A stretch of 52,951 nucleotides of DNA from Pseudomonadota bacterium (GTDB lineage: Bacteria > Pseudomonadota > Alphaproteobacteria > Sphingomonadales > Sphingomonadaceae), in NCBI GenBank assembly GCA_023424095.1, contig JAFAEG010000090.1, positions 1 to 52,951 on the forward strand. Reading direction: 5' to 3'. The notes beneath the pieces were generated by a model. The model worked only from the letters and a program-made list of their open reading frames with translations. It had not been told where the DNA came from and searched no databases. The translations under genes were made by a program, and so were the position numbers. The first letter of the stretch is position 1; the number at the start of each line of letters is the position of its first letter. This document shows positions 42,328-51,623 of the stretch, piece after piece.

Positions 42328-44241
42328 ATGCGTATTCTCGCCGCAGCCCTTTGCCTCACCGCTGCCGCCTGCAGCCCGGCCGCCACCAACAACAGCGCCG
42401 CGGATGCCGGCAACGCCCAGGCCGAGCGCATGGTCGCCCCGATCCTGACCGGCGAGGATGCCCGCGATCCGCACACTTACGCGCGCCCCGAAATCGCCCG
42501 AGTCACCCACGTCGCGATGGACCTGGCCCTCGATTTCGAAGGCAAGCGCGTCTCCGGCACCGCGACGCTCGACATCCAGGCCGCCGACGGCGCGCAGGAG
42601 ATCATCCTCGACAGCAAGGGGCTGGAGATCGAGTCGGTCACCAACGCCGATGGCGGCGCGGCCCTGCAATATGCGCTCGGCACCGCCGACGCGGCCAAGG
42701 GCGCCCCCCTCACCATCCAGCTGAACGGCGCCCGCAAGATCGCGATCCGCTACCGCAGCGGCGCCGATGCCGAGGCGCTGCAATGGCTGACGCCCGAACA
42801 GACCGCCGGCAAGCGCCATCCCTATCTGCTCAGCCAGGGCCAGCCGACATTGAACCGCACCTGGATCCCGACCCAGGACAGCCCCGGCATCCGCCAGACC
42901 TGGGAAGCCCGCATCACCGCGCCCGAGGCGCTGAAAGTGGTCATGTCCGGCGACCGGCTGACCCCCGAGGGTGAAGCCGCCGAAGCCGGCCGCAAGGCCT
43001 TCCGCTTCCAGATGAACCACCCGGTCGCGCCCTACCTGATCGCGATCGCGGCCGGCGACATCGAGTTCCGCGAACTCGGCGCCCGCACCGGCGTATGGAC
43101 CGAGCGCGAGATGATGGACCGCGCCGCCGCCGAACTGGCCGATACCGAGCGCATGGTCGAAGCTGCCGAGCAGCTTTACGGCCCCTATCGCTGGGGTCGC
43201 TTCGACGTGATCGTCCTCCCGCCGAGCTTCCCCTATGGCGGGATGGAGAATCCCACCCTCACCTTCCTGACGCCGACCTTCATCGCCGGCGACAAGAGCC
43301 TGGTGAACCTGGTCGCGCACGAACTGGCGCACTCATGGTCGGGCAATCTCGTCACCAACGCGACCTGGGCCGATTCCTGGCTCAATGAAGGTTTCACCTC
43401 CTACTTCGAAAATCGCATCATGGAGGCGATCTACGGCGAACGCCGCGCGCAGCAGGAAGCCGCTTTGAGCTTCGACGACATGCAGAAGGCGCTGGACGAG
43501 GAGGGCGCGGCCTCGCCGAAGACGCGCCTCAACCTCGCCGCCGCGGAAGCAACGCCGGACGGCGGCGCCACCGGCGTCGTCTACGACAAGGGCGCGATCT
43601 TCCTGCGCACGCTCGAACGGCTGATCGGCCGCGAGCGGTGGGACGCCTATCTGCGCTCCTATTTCGATCGCCACGCTTTCCAGCCGATGACCTCGGCCCG
43701 CTTCCTCGCCGATCTGCGCGACCAGCTGATCAAGGGTGATGCGGCGCTCGAGCAGCAGCTGCAGCTCGACCGCTGGGTCTATCAGCCCGGCCTGCCCGAC
43801 AATGTCGCGCGGCCCGATCCGGCCGCCTTCGCCGCAGTCGACGCCGCGGTCGGCCAGAGCGGCAATGTCGATGCCGCGACCTGGACTGCCTGGACCACGG
43901 CAGAGAAGCTTCGCTACCTCAACCGCCTGCCGCGCAGCCTGCCGCGCGAGCGCCTCGCTTCGCTCGATCAGGCGCTTGGGCTGTCGGCCGCCGGCAACAA
44001 CGAGGTGCTGTTCGCCTGGCTGAACCTGGCTTTGGCCAATCGCTACGAGCCGGCGGTGCCGGTCGCCGAGCGCTTCCTGGCCGAGATCGGCCGCCGCAAG
44101 TTCGTGCTGCCGCTGTTCGAAACGCTCTGGGCGCAGGGCGATTGGGGCCGGCCGATCGCGACGCGCATCTACGAGCGCACCCGCATCGGCTACCATTCGG
44201 TCACGACCGGCAGCGTCGACCGGGTGCTCGGCGCGCGGTGA
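42328..44241 (+). CDS. M1 family metallopeptidase (lipoprotein aminopeptidase)
   Basis: This 637-residue protein has a lipoprotein signal (LTAAAC). It has the exopeptidase motif GGMEN (304-308), zinc motif HELAH (331-335), and the third ligand E354 in WLNEGF. The C-terminal helical domain resembles leukotriene-A4-hydrolase-type M1 enzymes. It trims N-terminal residues from peptides in the cell envelope. CCGGAG lies before the ATG. It follows the DUF885 gene by 30 bases, and its stop overlaps the start of an esterase gene. Confidence 0.93.
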   Translation: MRILAAALCLTAAACSPAATNNSAADAGNAQAERMVAPILTGEDARDPHTYARPEIARVTHVAMDLALDFEGKRVSGTATLDIQAADGAQEIILDSKGLEIESVTNADGGAALQYALGTADAAKGAPLTIQLNGARKIAIRYRSGADAEALQWLTPEQTAGKRHPYLLSQGQPTLNRTWIPTQDSPGIRQTWEARITAPEALKVVMSGDRLTPEGEAAEAGRKAFRFQMNHPVAPYLIAIAAGDIEFRELGARTGVWTEREMMDRAAAELADTERMVEAAEQLYGPYRWGRFDVIVLPPSFPYGGMENPTLTFLTPTFIAGDKSLVNLVAHELAHSWSGNLVTNATWADSWLNEGFTSYFENRIMEAIYGERRAQQEAALSFDDMQKALDEEGAASPKTRLNLAAAEATPDGGATGVVYDKGAIFLRTLERLIGRERWDAYLRSYFDRHAFQPMTSARFLADLRDQLIKGDAALEQQLQLDRWVYQPGLPDNVARPDPAAFAAVDAAVGQSGNVDAATWTAWTTAEKLRYLNRLPRSLPRERLASLDQALGLSAAGNNEVLFAWLNLALANRYEPAVPVAERFLAEIGRRKFVLPLFETLWAQGDWGRPIATRIYERTRIGYHSVTTGSVDRVLGAR

Positions 44242-45068
44242 GGGTCGCGGCGCTCGCTCTGCTGCTCGCGGTCGGGACCGTCCCGGCCGCCGCGCAGGAG
44301 CAGCGAGCGCCGGTCCCGCTCGATCATCTCCCGGCCCTCGCCGGCGACTATTTCCACCTGCCCTGGCCGGAGCAGGATCGCGGCTTTCACATCTACGTCC
44401 GTCTCCCGGCGGACTATGGCGAGCGCCCCGGCCACCTCTACCCGATCGTCTATCTGCTCGACGGCGACTCGCTCTTCCCGATCCTCGCGGCCAATCACCT
44501 CTTCCTCACCTATGACGAGGGCCTGCCGGAAGCGATCGTCGTCGGCATCGCTTATGGCGGCTTCGGCGCGGTCAATCGCCGCGGCACCGACTTCACGCCG
44601 CCCATGCCGGACGGCGACCCGGAAGGCGGCGGCGCGCCGGCCTTCCATGCTTTCCTGAAGGAGCGGCTGCTGCCACAGGTCGAGCGCCGCTACCGGGCCG
44701 ATCCCGCCCGCCGCATCCTGGTCGGCCAGTCATTGGGCGGCACGTTCGTGCTCTATTCGGCCTTCACCGATCCGCACCTGTTCTGGAACCGCATTGCCAG
44801 CAACCCGGCGATCGAACGCTACCGCCCGCATTTCTACGGGCGGCCGGACCGGGGCGTGCGGAATGATACGAGCCTGTTCGTCGCCAGCGGCTCACGCGAT
44901 CGGCCGGATTTGCGCGCCGAGGCACTGCGCTGGTGGGCAAGCTGGCGCGATCGCGAGGACCGCCCGCTGACCATGCGCTTCGAGACGATCGAAGGCGGCA
45001 CCCACGCCGCGAACATCACCGACGCCTATCGCGCCGGCCTGCTCGCGGCTTTCGGGAGTGACGAGTAA
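44238..45068 (+). CDS. Exported alpha/beta-hydrolase, esterase type (COG2819-like)
   Basis: This 276-residue exported protein has a signal peptide ending AAAQ. The GxSxG motif is GQSLGG (S165); FETIEGGTHAAN supplies a likely catalytic histidine. YPIVYLLDGDSLF is typical of the Fes/IroE/COG2819 esterase group that includes siderophore esterases. No siderophore genes are nearby, so a general esterase role is as likely. The start is a GTG sharing bases with the M1 stop (GTGA). Confidence 0.82.
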   Translation: MRVAALALLLAVGTVPAAAQEQRAPVPLDHLPALAGDYFHLPWPEQDRGFHIYVRLPADYGERPGHLYPIVYLLDGDSLFPILAANHLFLTYDEGLPEAIVVGIAYGGFGAVNRRGTDFTPPMPDGDPEGGGAPAFHAFLKERLLPQVERRYRADPARRILVGQSLGGTFVLYSAFTDPHLFWNRIASNPAIERYRPHFYGRPDRGVRNDTSLFVASGSRDRPDLRAEALRWWASWRDREDRPLTMRFETIEGGTHAANITDAYRAGLLAAFGSDE

Positions 45069-45070
45069 GG

Positions 45071-45412
45071 CTAGAGGCGCGTGACCCGCACCACATTGCC
45101 GCGCGTGCTGGTGATCGTCACCGTGCGGCCACGCTCGAAATTGCGGGCATAGGGCCAGCATTCGATCGGCGCCTGGCCCCAGCGGAAGCACAGGCCTTCT
45201 TGCTGCATGTTCCACTGGCCGGTGATCGAACGCTCGCCGAACGCCGCGACAACCTCGCCATTGGAACGGAATTGCATCCGGCTCTCCGAGCCGTTGGCCG
45301 CCACCACCTGCAGCGTCTGGCCTTCCGGGCTGAGGTTGGCGGTACGCGGCACCATGGTCGAGCAACCGGCCACCGCCAGCGGCAGCAACATCAGGGGCGC
45401 ATAACGAACCAT
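45071..45412 (-). CDS. Small lipoprotein of unknown function
   Basis: This 113-residue protein has the lipobox LAVAGC (C17). The mature part has alternating strands (TLQVVAANGSESRMQF, TVTITSTRGNVVRVTRL) and two further cysteines (LCFRW, IECWP) that could pair. No family is recognised; it resembles small beta-barrel-like stress lipoproteins in outline only. GGAGG precedes the ATG at 45412. It converges on the esterase gene with a two-base gap. Confidence 0.72.
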   Translation of the reverse strand: MVRYAPLMLLPLAVAGCSTMVPRTANLSPEGQTLQVVAANGSESRMQFRSNGEVVAAFGERSITGQWNMQQEGLCFRWGQAPIECWPYARNFERGRTVTITSTRGNVVRVTRL

Positions 45413-45594
45413 CTTTTCCTCCTCGAACCGGTACGCATTGCGGCAAGCATAGCGAAACCCGCCCCCGCTTAGGACCCCTAATCCCGCGCGTTGCGACGAG
45501 TTCCCGGTCGAAACGAAATTCCTCATGAAAAGCGCGAGTTTAACCATCCATCAAAGACTTTGCTGCAAAGGCATGCCTTCATTCCTAGGCCAGG

Positions 45595-47940
45595 ATGCCG
45601 ATGTACCACGCGCCCGTTTCCCAGGATGCTGATCAATCGGCCGGCCAGGTGTTCGACCCGGTCGAGCCGACGCTTTCCGATTCGGGCAGCGAAAGGCTGC
45701 GTGACGCGCACCTGCACAATGGCCAGGTCCAGGCGCGGGCGATGTTCGCGCCCTACTTCGCCATCTCCGCCGTCGCCGCCGCCGCTTTGTGCGCATGGGG
45801 CATGTTCGGTTCGGTCGATCTCGGCCTGATCGTTGGCTGGATGTCGGCCGTATTGTTCGTCAACTGGGTCTCTTGCCGGCGCGCCATGGTCGCCGCGGCG
45901 GTCGGCACCAGCCGGACGGCAACTCCCGCCTCCTTCGCCATCGCCATCGGTGAAGCGATGGGGCTGGCCCTGATCTGGGCGTCCCTGCCGACCTACGCCT
46001 TCGCCACTCAGTCGCCCGACGTGCAATTCGTGATCTGCGGGGCGATCGGCGGCATGATCGTCGCGTCGCTGGCCCTGGCCGCCGTGCCGGCCGCGGCCAT
46101 CGCCTGGATCGCGACGCTGACCGCGGCCTTCTGCATCGGCTACGGCTTCGGTGCCTATCGCTTCGACTTCAAGCTCGGCACCACCTTCGTCTTGCTCGCC
46201 GCGATCGGCATCTTCGGGGTGACGCGGCTGACGCAATGGCTGTTCTCGCTGCTTAAGACGATCGCCAAGACCCAGGCTGCGGCCGAATCCATCCGCCAGC
46301 TGCTGAAGGAATATGAGCATCGCGGCGTCGGCTGGCTGTGGCAGGTCGATGCCGAGAATCGCGTCGTCTACATCTCCTCGCGGATGACCGGCATGATCGG
46401 CCGCTCGCCCGCGCAGGTCGTTGGCCATTCGCTGCCGGCGACGCTGGGCGGCAGCTCCGACCTGGGCCGCACCCTGCTGGCGCGCGAGCCGTTCGCCAAT
46501 CTGGAGATGGAGTTCCGAACCCGGCGCGGCACCCGCTGGATCAGCCTGTCGGGCGATCCGGTGATCGACGTGATGGGCCAGTTCCAGGGCTTCCGCGGCG
46601 TCGGCGCCGACATCACCGAGGTGCGGCGGACGCAGGAGCGGCTGACCAATCTGGCGCATATGGACGTGCTGTCCGGCCTGCCCAATCGCGGCAAGGTCCG
46701 CCAATTGCTCGGCGAGGCGCTGGACAATGCGGTGGCCAACAATGTGCCCTGCGCGATCATGTTCCTCGATCTGGACGGCTTCAAGCCGGTCAACGACACG
46801 TTCGGCCATCCGAAGGGCGACGCGGTGCTGAAGAGCGTGTCGCAGCGACTGGTCCAGGAAGTGGGTGCGATCGGCGAAGTCGGCCGGATGGGCGGCGACG
46901 AATTCGCCATCGTCATCCGCGACGCGCAGAGCCGCCGGATGATCGAAGAGATTGGCCGCCGGATCATCGCCGCGATCGCGCAGCCCTATCTGGTCGACAA
47001 GGCCGAGATCCGCATCGGCGTCTCGATCGGCTGCGCCTATGGCCCGATCGACGGCAACAGTGTCGATGATCTGATCCAGAAGGCCGATCTCGCCTTGTAT
47101 CAGGCCAAGGCCCAGGGCCGGGGCCTGTGCTGCTTCTTCAACGCCGACATGGCGAGCGAGCAGGAAGACCGCCTGCGCATCGAACAGGATTTGCGCGCGG
47201 GCCTGGCGTCCGGCCAGTTCCGCCTGATGTACCAGCCGCTGATCAGTGCCGCCGACCAGACCCTGCTCGGCTTCGAAGCGCTGATCCGCTGGCAGCACCC
47301 GACCCGGGGCATGGTCTCGCCGCTGGAATTCATTCCGCTGGCCGAGGAAACCGGGCTCATCATGGAGCTTGGCGACTGGGTGATCGAGGAGGCGTGCCGC
47401 GCCGCCGCGGTCTGGCCCGCCCACATCAGCGTGGCAGTCAACGTGTCGGCGAAGCAATTGGTCTTCCCGGCCCTGCCGAACACGGTGAGCGAGGCGCTTG
47501 CTCGTCACAAGCTCCAGGCCAACCGGCTCGAGCTGGAAGTCACCGAATCGATCTTCCTCGGCGAGAATGCCCACACGCTCGACGTGCTGAAGCGCCTGCG
47601 CGCGATCGGCGTCGGCATCGCCCTCGACGATTTCGGCACGGGCTATTCCTCGCTCGGCTATCTGAACAAGGCGGTCTTCCATAAGCTGAAGATCGACGGC
47701 AGCTTCGTGCGCGAGGCGGCGAACAATCGCGAGGCGATCGCGATCATCCAATCGATCGTCCAGTTGGCGAAGAATTTCCGCATGACGGTCACCGCCGAAG
47801 GGGTCGAAACCGCCGACGATTTTACCCGCATGCGCGACCTCGGCGTCCACCAGATCCAGGGCTATCTGTTCGGCCGCCCGATGCCGTTCGACCGCGCGAC
47901 CGAACTGGTCCACGGCCTGCAGGCCCGGCTCAGCGCCTGA
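45595..47940 (+). CDS. Membrane GGDEF-EAL protein with PAS domain
   Basis: This 781-residue protein has about six membrane helices at residues 55-220, a PAS domain at about 240-345, a GGDEF domain (GGDEF 433-437 in RMGGDEFAIV) and an EAL domain (EALIRW from 561). Both catalytic signatures are intact, so it may make and break cyclic di-GMP. The RxxD inhibitory site five residues before GGDEF is replaced by unrelated residues. EAL motifs NVSAKQL, EVTESIF and DDFGTGYSSL are present. The ATG at 45595 has a weak ribosome site. It is a stand-alone gene. Confidence 0.93.
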   Translation: MPMYHAPVSQDADQSAGQVFDPVEPTLSDSGSERLRDAHLHNGQVQARAMFAPYFAISAVAAAALCAWGMFGSVDLGLIVGWMSAVLFVNWVSCRRAMVAAAVGTSRTATPASFAIAIGEAMGLALIWASLPTYAFATQSPDVQFVICGAIGGMIVASLALAAVPAAAIAWIATLTAAFCIGYGFGAYRFDFKLGTTFVLLAAIGIFGVTRLTQWLFSLLKTIAKTQAAAESIRQLLKEYEHRGVGWLWQVDAENRVVYISSRMTGMIGRSPAQVVGHSLPATLGGSSDLGRTLLAREPFANLEMEFRTRRGTRWISLSGDPVIDVMGQFQGFRGVGADITEVRRTQERLTNLAHMDVLSGLPNRGKVRQLLGEALDNAVANNVPCAIMFLDLDGFKPVNDTFGHPKGDAVLKSVSQRLVQEVGAIGEVGRMGGDEFAIVIRDAQSRRMIEEIGRRIIAAIAQPYLVDKAEIRIGVSIGCAYGPIDGNSVDDLIQKADLALYQAKAQGRGLCCFFNADMASEQEDRLRIEQDLRAGLASGQFRLMYQPLISAADQTLLGFEALIRWQHPTRGMVSPLEFIPLAEETGLIMELGDWVIEEACRAAAVWPAHISVAVNVSAKQLVFPALPNTVSEALARHKLQANRLELEVTESIFLGENAHTLDVLKRLRAIGVGIALDDFGTGYSSLGYLNKAVFHKLKIDGSFVREAANNREAIAIIQSIVQLAKNFRMTVTAEGVETADDFTRMRDLGVHQIQGYLFGRPMPFDRATELVHGLQARLSA

Positions 47941-48012
47941 CCCTCCGCGCCTCGCTTTCGGCCGGCACCAAAACAGGATATTCTTCCGCTCCTTCTTGGG
48001 GAGGGGATCAGC

Positions 48013-48654
48013 ATGGACAGAAGGCTAATCGTGGCTCTGGCCACCATTACTGCTTTGCTCGCGGCGTGCGGCGGGACCAAGGCGGGCAATGCGCAGAATG
48101 GCGCAGCGGCGCCGGCCCCGGCCAATGCAGCCGCCGCGCCAAAGGCCGAAGCAGCACCCGCGGCCGCTCCGGGCATCACCAGCGCCTACACCGACATCGA
48201 TCTCGCGCGCTGTCAGTCGCTCAGCGCCGATGCAGAGAGCGACAGCGCGTCCTGGCGCTGCCCCGGCTATAACGACATTCCGGTCTTCATCTCGACCGGC
48301 GACCTTCGCTACGACGTGGATGCCGGGGTCGATAATCAGAATTTCCAGACGTTGCCGCCCTTCAACGAGAATCCGACGCGGATCGAATGGCGGCTGCGCG
48401 ACGGGGTGCCGTTCGCGATCATCTTCCGGCTGCGGCTGGCGACCAACGAGCAGACGGAATGGAGCGCATCAGCGCTCGGCATCGCGACGGTTGGGACGGC
48501 GGAGCGGCCCGGCTGCACGATCGCCTGGATCGACGGCAACGTTCCGGAAGCCAATGCCGTCGCCCAGCGCATGGCCGACCAGCGGGCACCAGCGGCGCAA
48601 TGCGCGGGCACCGAGCCGGAGATGATCCACGCCGGCAGCGTCCCGGCGCGATAG
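48013..48654 (+). CDS. Lipoprotein of unknown function
   Basis: This 213-residue protein has the lipobox LLAAC (C19) followed by an Ala/Pro-rich linker of about 35 residues and a globular part with two cysteine pairs (RCQSLS...WRCPG; GCTI...QCAG). GGGGAGGGGATC lies before the ATG. I recognise no domain. It converges on a small secreted protein gene, and a GC-rich hairpin lies between. Confidence 0.7.
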   Translation: MDRRLIVALATITALLAACGGTKAGNAQNGAAAPAPANAAAAPKAEAAPAAAPGITSAYTDIDLARCQSLSADAESDSASWRCPGYNDIPVFISTGDLRYDVDAGVDNQNFQTLPPFNENPTRIEWRLRDGVPFAIIFRLRLATNEQTEWSASALGIATVGTAERPGCTIAWIDGNVPEANAVAQRMADQRAPAAQCAGTEPEMIHAGSVPAR

Positions 48655-48673
48655 GAAAGCCAAGCCTGTGAAG

Positions 48674-48707
48674 GCGCCCCGGCCCGGTGGGGGGGAGGCC
48701 GGGGCGC
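48674..48707. terminator. GC-rich hairpin between convergent genes
   Basis: GCGCCCCGGCC (48674-48684) pairs perfectly with GGCCGGGGCGC (48697-48707) over a 12-base loop. It lies between two convergent genes and has no clear T-tract, so it is a possible bidirectional terminator. Confidence 0.45.
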
Positions 48708-48750
48708 AGGTTCCGAACCGCGCGGCTTCGCGGTCCGGACCGATCAGGGC

Positions 48751-49005
48751 TCAGTCGTTCGTGGGCAGACCGCCGGCGGCCTCCCATTCCGCCCGCGTCC
48801 GGCAAACGCGGCGCAGCATGCGGGAACCGGAGAGATCCACCATTGCGCAGATCCGCCGCTCGGAAGCGTTGCTTTGCGCCGGCCGTGCGCTGGCCGGCTG
48901 ATCGGCCGGGGCGGCATAAGACGGTGCCGAGACCGAGGCGGCAAGCAATGCAGCGGCGGCGATGGCGCCGGCCTGGACGATACGCGCACTGGCGAACTGG
49001 ATCAT
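48751..49005 (-). CDS. Small secreted protein of unknown function
   Basis: This 84-residue protein has a signal peptide (about 1-31, SYAA) and a short mature part with ERRICAMVDLSGSRMLRRVCRTRAEWEAAGG. The two cysteines 16 residues apart may form a disulfide, and the WEAAGG ending recurs in small sphingomonad secreted proteins from memory. The ATG at 49005 follows GGGAGTG. Function unknown. Confidence 0.65.
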   Translation of the reverse strand: MIQFASARIVQAGAIAAAALLAASVSAPSYAAPADQPASARPAQSNASERRICAMVDLSGSRMLRRVCRTRAEWEAAGGLPTND

Positions 49006-49027
49006 GATGCACACTCCCGAAAGGACT

Positions 49028-49051
49028 ACAAAACGGGCGTGCGACCGCCCG
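49028..49051 (-). terminator. Probable terminator downstream of hrpB
   Basis: CGGGCG (49034-49039) and CGCCCG (49046-49051) form a stem. On the minus strand it is followed by TTTTG, as expected for an intrinsic terminator about 120 bases after the hrpB stop. Next to it is a minus-strand TGGCA-N7-TGCT (49064-49079), discussed in the findings. Confidence 0.45.
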
Positions 49052-49168
49052 CTGCTGTATTGGAGCATTAAGTATGCCAGACACCTAAGCTGTTGATTTT
49101 GCTTTGTGCGTATGCCGCTGCAGGCCCCTATTCTGTCCGAATGCGAACAGGCCGGCGTCCGCCAGCGT

Positions 49169-51604
49169 TCACCGCGCGCTGGCTCTTTTGGTGCGCAGGG
49201 TCGGGTCGGCGGCGGCCGGATCGTCGGGCCAGGGATGCTTGGGGTAGCGGCCGCGCATCTCCTTGGCGACTGCGTGCCAGCTGCCCTTCCAGAAGCCCGG
49301 CAGATCGGCGGTGGTCTGGATCGGACGCCCCGCCGGCGAGGTGAGCGCGAGGATCAAAGGCACACCGCCGACGCGGGGATGCTCGGCCAGGCCGAACAAG
49401 GCCTGCACGCGGACGGCGACGGTCGGACCGGCTTCGGCCTCATAGTCGATTGCGTGGCTGCTCCCGGCCGGCGTGGCGAAGCTCGCCGGGGCGCGGCGAT
49501 CGACGCGTTGCTTGCCGTCCCAGCCCAGCAGCGAGTCGAGCGCGCCGTGCAAGGCGCCCGGGGCGATATCGGAGAGCCGGCGTTTCCCTTCCAATAGGCC
49601 CGGCAGCCAGGAATCAGCCTGCGCAAGCAAGGCGGCGTCCGACAGATCGGGGATGTCCGGATCGGCAGCCCGGGCGAAGGCGGCGCGGCGGCGAAGCGCC
49701 CGCGCCTCCCGGCCCCAGGGCAGGAGGGCAAGGCCGTGCCGCTTCACGCCGTCCAGCAGGGCAGCTTCGATCGCGGCGGGATCGGCGCGGCTGTCCTGGC
49801 CGCCGGACAGCAGGATCGCCCCAAGGCGGCGGCCGTGGCTGGCGCGGACGCCCCCGGTCGCCGGATCGAACTGGACCTGGGTCCCGCTTTCGATGCGATC
49901 GGCGAACAGCGCCTCGACCGTCTCCCGGTCGATCGGCGCGGCGGACAGGATGCGCGCGCCGCCGGCCGCCCCGGACGCCTCGGCGACCGCCAGCCATTCG
50001 CCCCGGGCCAACGGCGCGGCAGGATCGAGCCGGAAGCCGCGCCCGCCGGCGCTGAGCCAGTCGGCGCCGCTCGAATCGCGGCGTTTCGAAATGCGATCCG
50101 GGAAAGCGAGCGCGATACATTCGCCGACGCTGCCGCTTTCCCCCGCCGCGCCGCCCGCAAGCTGCCGCCAGCGCCGAGCCAGGCCGCGAGCCGCCTCTGC
50201 CCTCTTGCCCCGCTCGCTGCGCCACCGGCGGAGGCGGGTTTCGAGGTCGGCGTCAGGGCCGCCGAGGCCGCGCTCCGACAACAGCACCGCGACCTCCGCC
50301 GCGAGCCCCCCGAAGCCCTGCTCGCCCGCAATCAGCAGCATGTGAGCGAGCCGCGGCGGCAGCGGCAGATCGGCGATGGCGCGACCATGGGCGGTCGGGC
50401 GGCCATCCGCGTCGATCGCGCCGAGCGCGGTCAGGCGCCTGCCCGCCTCATCCAGCGCGGCGGCGGAAGGCGGATCGAGCCAGTTCAGCGCGCGCGGATC
50501 GGCGACGCCCCAGAGCAGGCAATCGAGCAGCAAAGGCGTGAGGTCGGCCTCGAGGATTTCCGGCGGGTCGAAGCGCGGGAGCGCCGCCGTCGCGGCCTCC
50601 TCCCACAGACGATAGACCCGACCCGGCCCCTGCCGCCCGGCGCGGCCGGCGCGCTGGGTGACGGCGGCCTGGCTGGCGCGTTCGGTGACCAGTCGGGTCA
50701 GGCCGGCGCCACGGTCGTAGCGCGGGCGGCGGGCGAGGCCGGAATCCACGACGATGCGGACGCCGTCGAGCGTCAGGCTGGTCTCCGCGATCGAGGTGGC
50801 GAGCACGATCTTGCAGCGCCCCGGCGGCGCGGCGCGGATCGCAGCGCGTTGCTCGGCGGGGTCGAGACTGCCGTGGAGGCGGTGCAGATCCGTGTCCGGC
50901 GGCAAGTTCAAGCGCTCGGCGGTCCGCTCGATCTCGGCCACGCCGGGGAGGAAGGCGAGCACACTCCCCTCGCCTTCCGCCATCGCCCGGCGGATCGCGG
51001 CCGCCATGGAATCCTCGATCCGCTGCTCGGCGGCGCGACCGAGATGCACGTGCTCGATCGGATGGGACCGACCCTCGCTGGCGATGACGGGAGCCTCCCC
51101 CATCAGCGCCGAAAAGCGGGCGCCGTCCAGCGTGGCCGACATGGCGAGAATGCGCAGCTCCGGCCGCAACGCCGCCTGCGCATCCAGCGCCAGCGCGAGG
51201 CCGAAATCGCTGTCGAGGCTGCGCTCGTGGACCTCGTCGAACAATACGGCGGAGACGCCCGCCAGTTCGGGGTCGCCCTGAATGCGCTTCAGGAAAATGC
51301 CTTCGGTGAGCACCGTGATCCGCGTCGTGGCGGAGCGTTTGCTGTCGAGCCGGGTGGCGTAGCCGATGGTGCGGCCGACCGGCTCGCCCGCAAGCTCGGC
51401 CATCCGTTCGGCCGCGGCGCGCGCGGCGAGGCGGCGCGGGGAAAGGAGCAGGATTTCGCCGCTGCACCACGGCTGGTCCAGCAAAGCCGGCGCGACGGCC
51501 GTGGTTTTCCCCGCACCCGGCGGGGCGACGAGCACGGCGTTGGGCCGCTCGCGCAGGGTCGCGAGCAGGTCCGGCAGGACAATATCGATGGGGAGGTTCG
51601 GCAC
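49169..51604 (-). CDS. hrpB: ATP-dependent RNA helicase HrpB
   Basis: This 811-residue DEAH/RHA-family helicase has APPGAGKTT (about 27-35), DEVHERS (123-129), SATLDGARF, ATSIAETSLT and QRAGRAGRQGPG, then the HA2/ratchet region and the HrpB-specific C-terminal domain (ILLSGGQDSRADP, YPKHPWPDDP). The role of bacterial HrpB is poorly known. The start is a GTG at 51604. The upstream gene on the same strand ends 20 bases before it. Confidence 0.95.
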   Translation of the reverse strand: MPNLPIDIVLPDLLATLRERPNAVLVAPPGAGKTTAVAPALLDQPWCSGEILLLSPRRLAARAAAERMAELAGEPVGRTIGYATRLDSKRSATTRITVLTEGIFLKRIQGDPELAGVSAVLFDEVHERSLDSDFGLALALDAQAALRPELRILAMSATLDGARFSALMGEAPVIASEGRSHPIEHVHLGRAAEQRIEDSMAAAIRRAMAEGEGSVLAFLPGVAEIERTAERLNLPPDTDLHRLHGSLDPAEQRAAIRAAPPGRCKIVLATSIAETSLTLDGVRIVVDSGLARRPRYDRGAGLTRLVTERASQAAVTQRAGRAGRQGPGRVYRLWEEAATAALPRFDPPEILEADLTPLLLDCLLWGVADPRALNWLDPPSAAALDEAGRRLTALGAIDADGRPTAHGRAIADLPLPPRLAHMLLIAGEQGFGGLAAEVAVLLSERGLGGPDADLETRLRRWRSERGKRAEAARGLARRWRQLAGGAAGESGSVGECIALAFPDRISKRRDSSGADWLSAGGRGFRLDPAAPLARGEWLAVAEASGAAGGARILSAAPIDRETVEALFADRIESGTQVQFDPATGGVRASHGRRLGAILLSGGQDSRADPAAIEAALLDGVKRHGLALLPWGREARALRRRAAFARAADPDIPDLSDAALLAQADSWLPGLLEGKRRLSDIAPGALHGALDSLLGWDGKQRVDRRAPASFATPAGSSHAIDYEAEAGPTVAVRVQALFGLAEHPRVGGVPLILALTSPAGRPIQTTADLPGFWKGSWHAVAKEMRGRYPKHPWPDDPAAADPTLRTKRASAR

Positions 51605-51623
51605 CGAGTTCTAGCAACCGCTG

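Noticed and set aside
40921..43332. Open minus-strand frame of about 800 codons across the DUF885 and M1 genes
   Set aside because: The plus strand carries HELAH, GGMEN and DUF885 motifs; the minus frame has no family pattern.
45523..47913. Open minus-strand frame across the GGDEF-EAL gene
   Set aside because: The plus strand encodes complete GGDEF and EAL domains.
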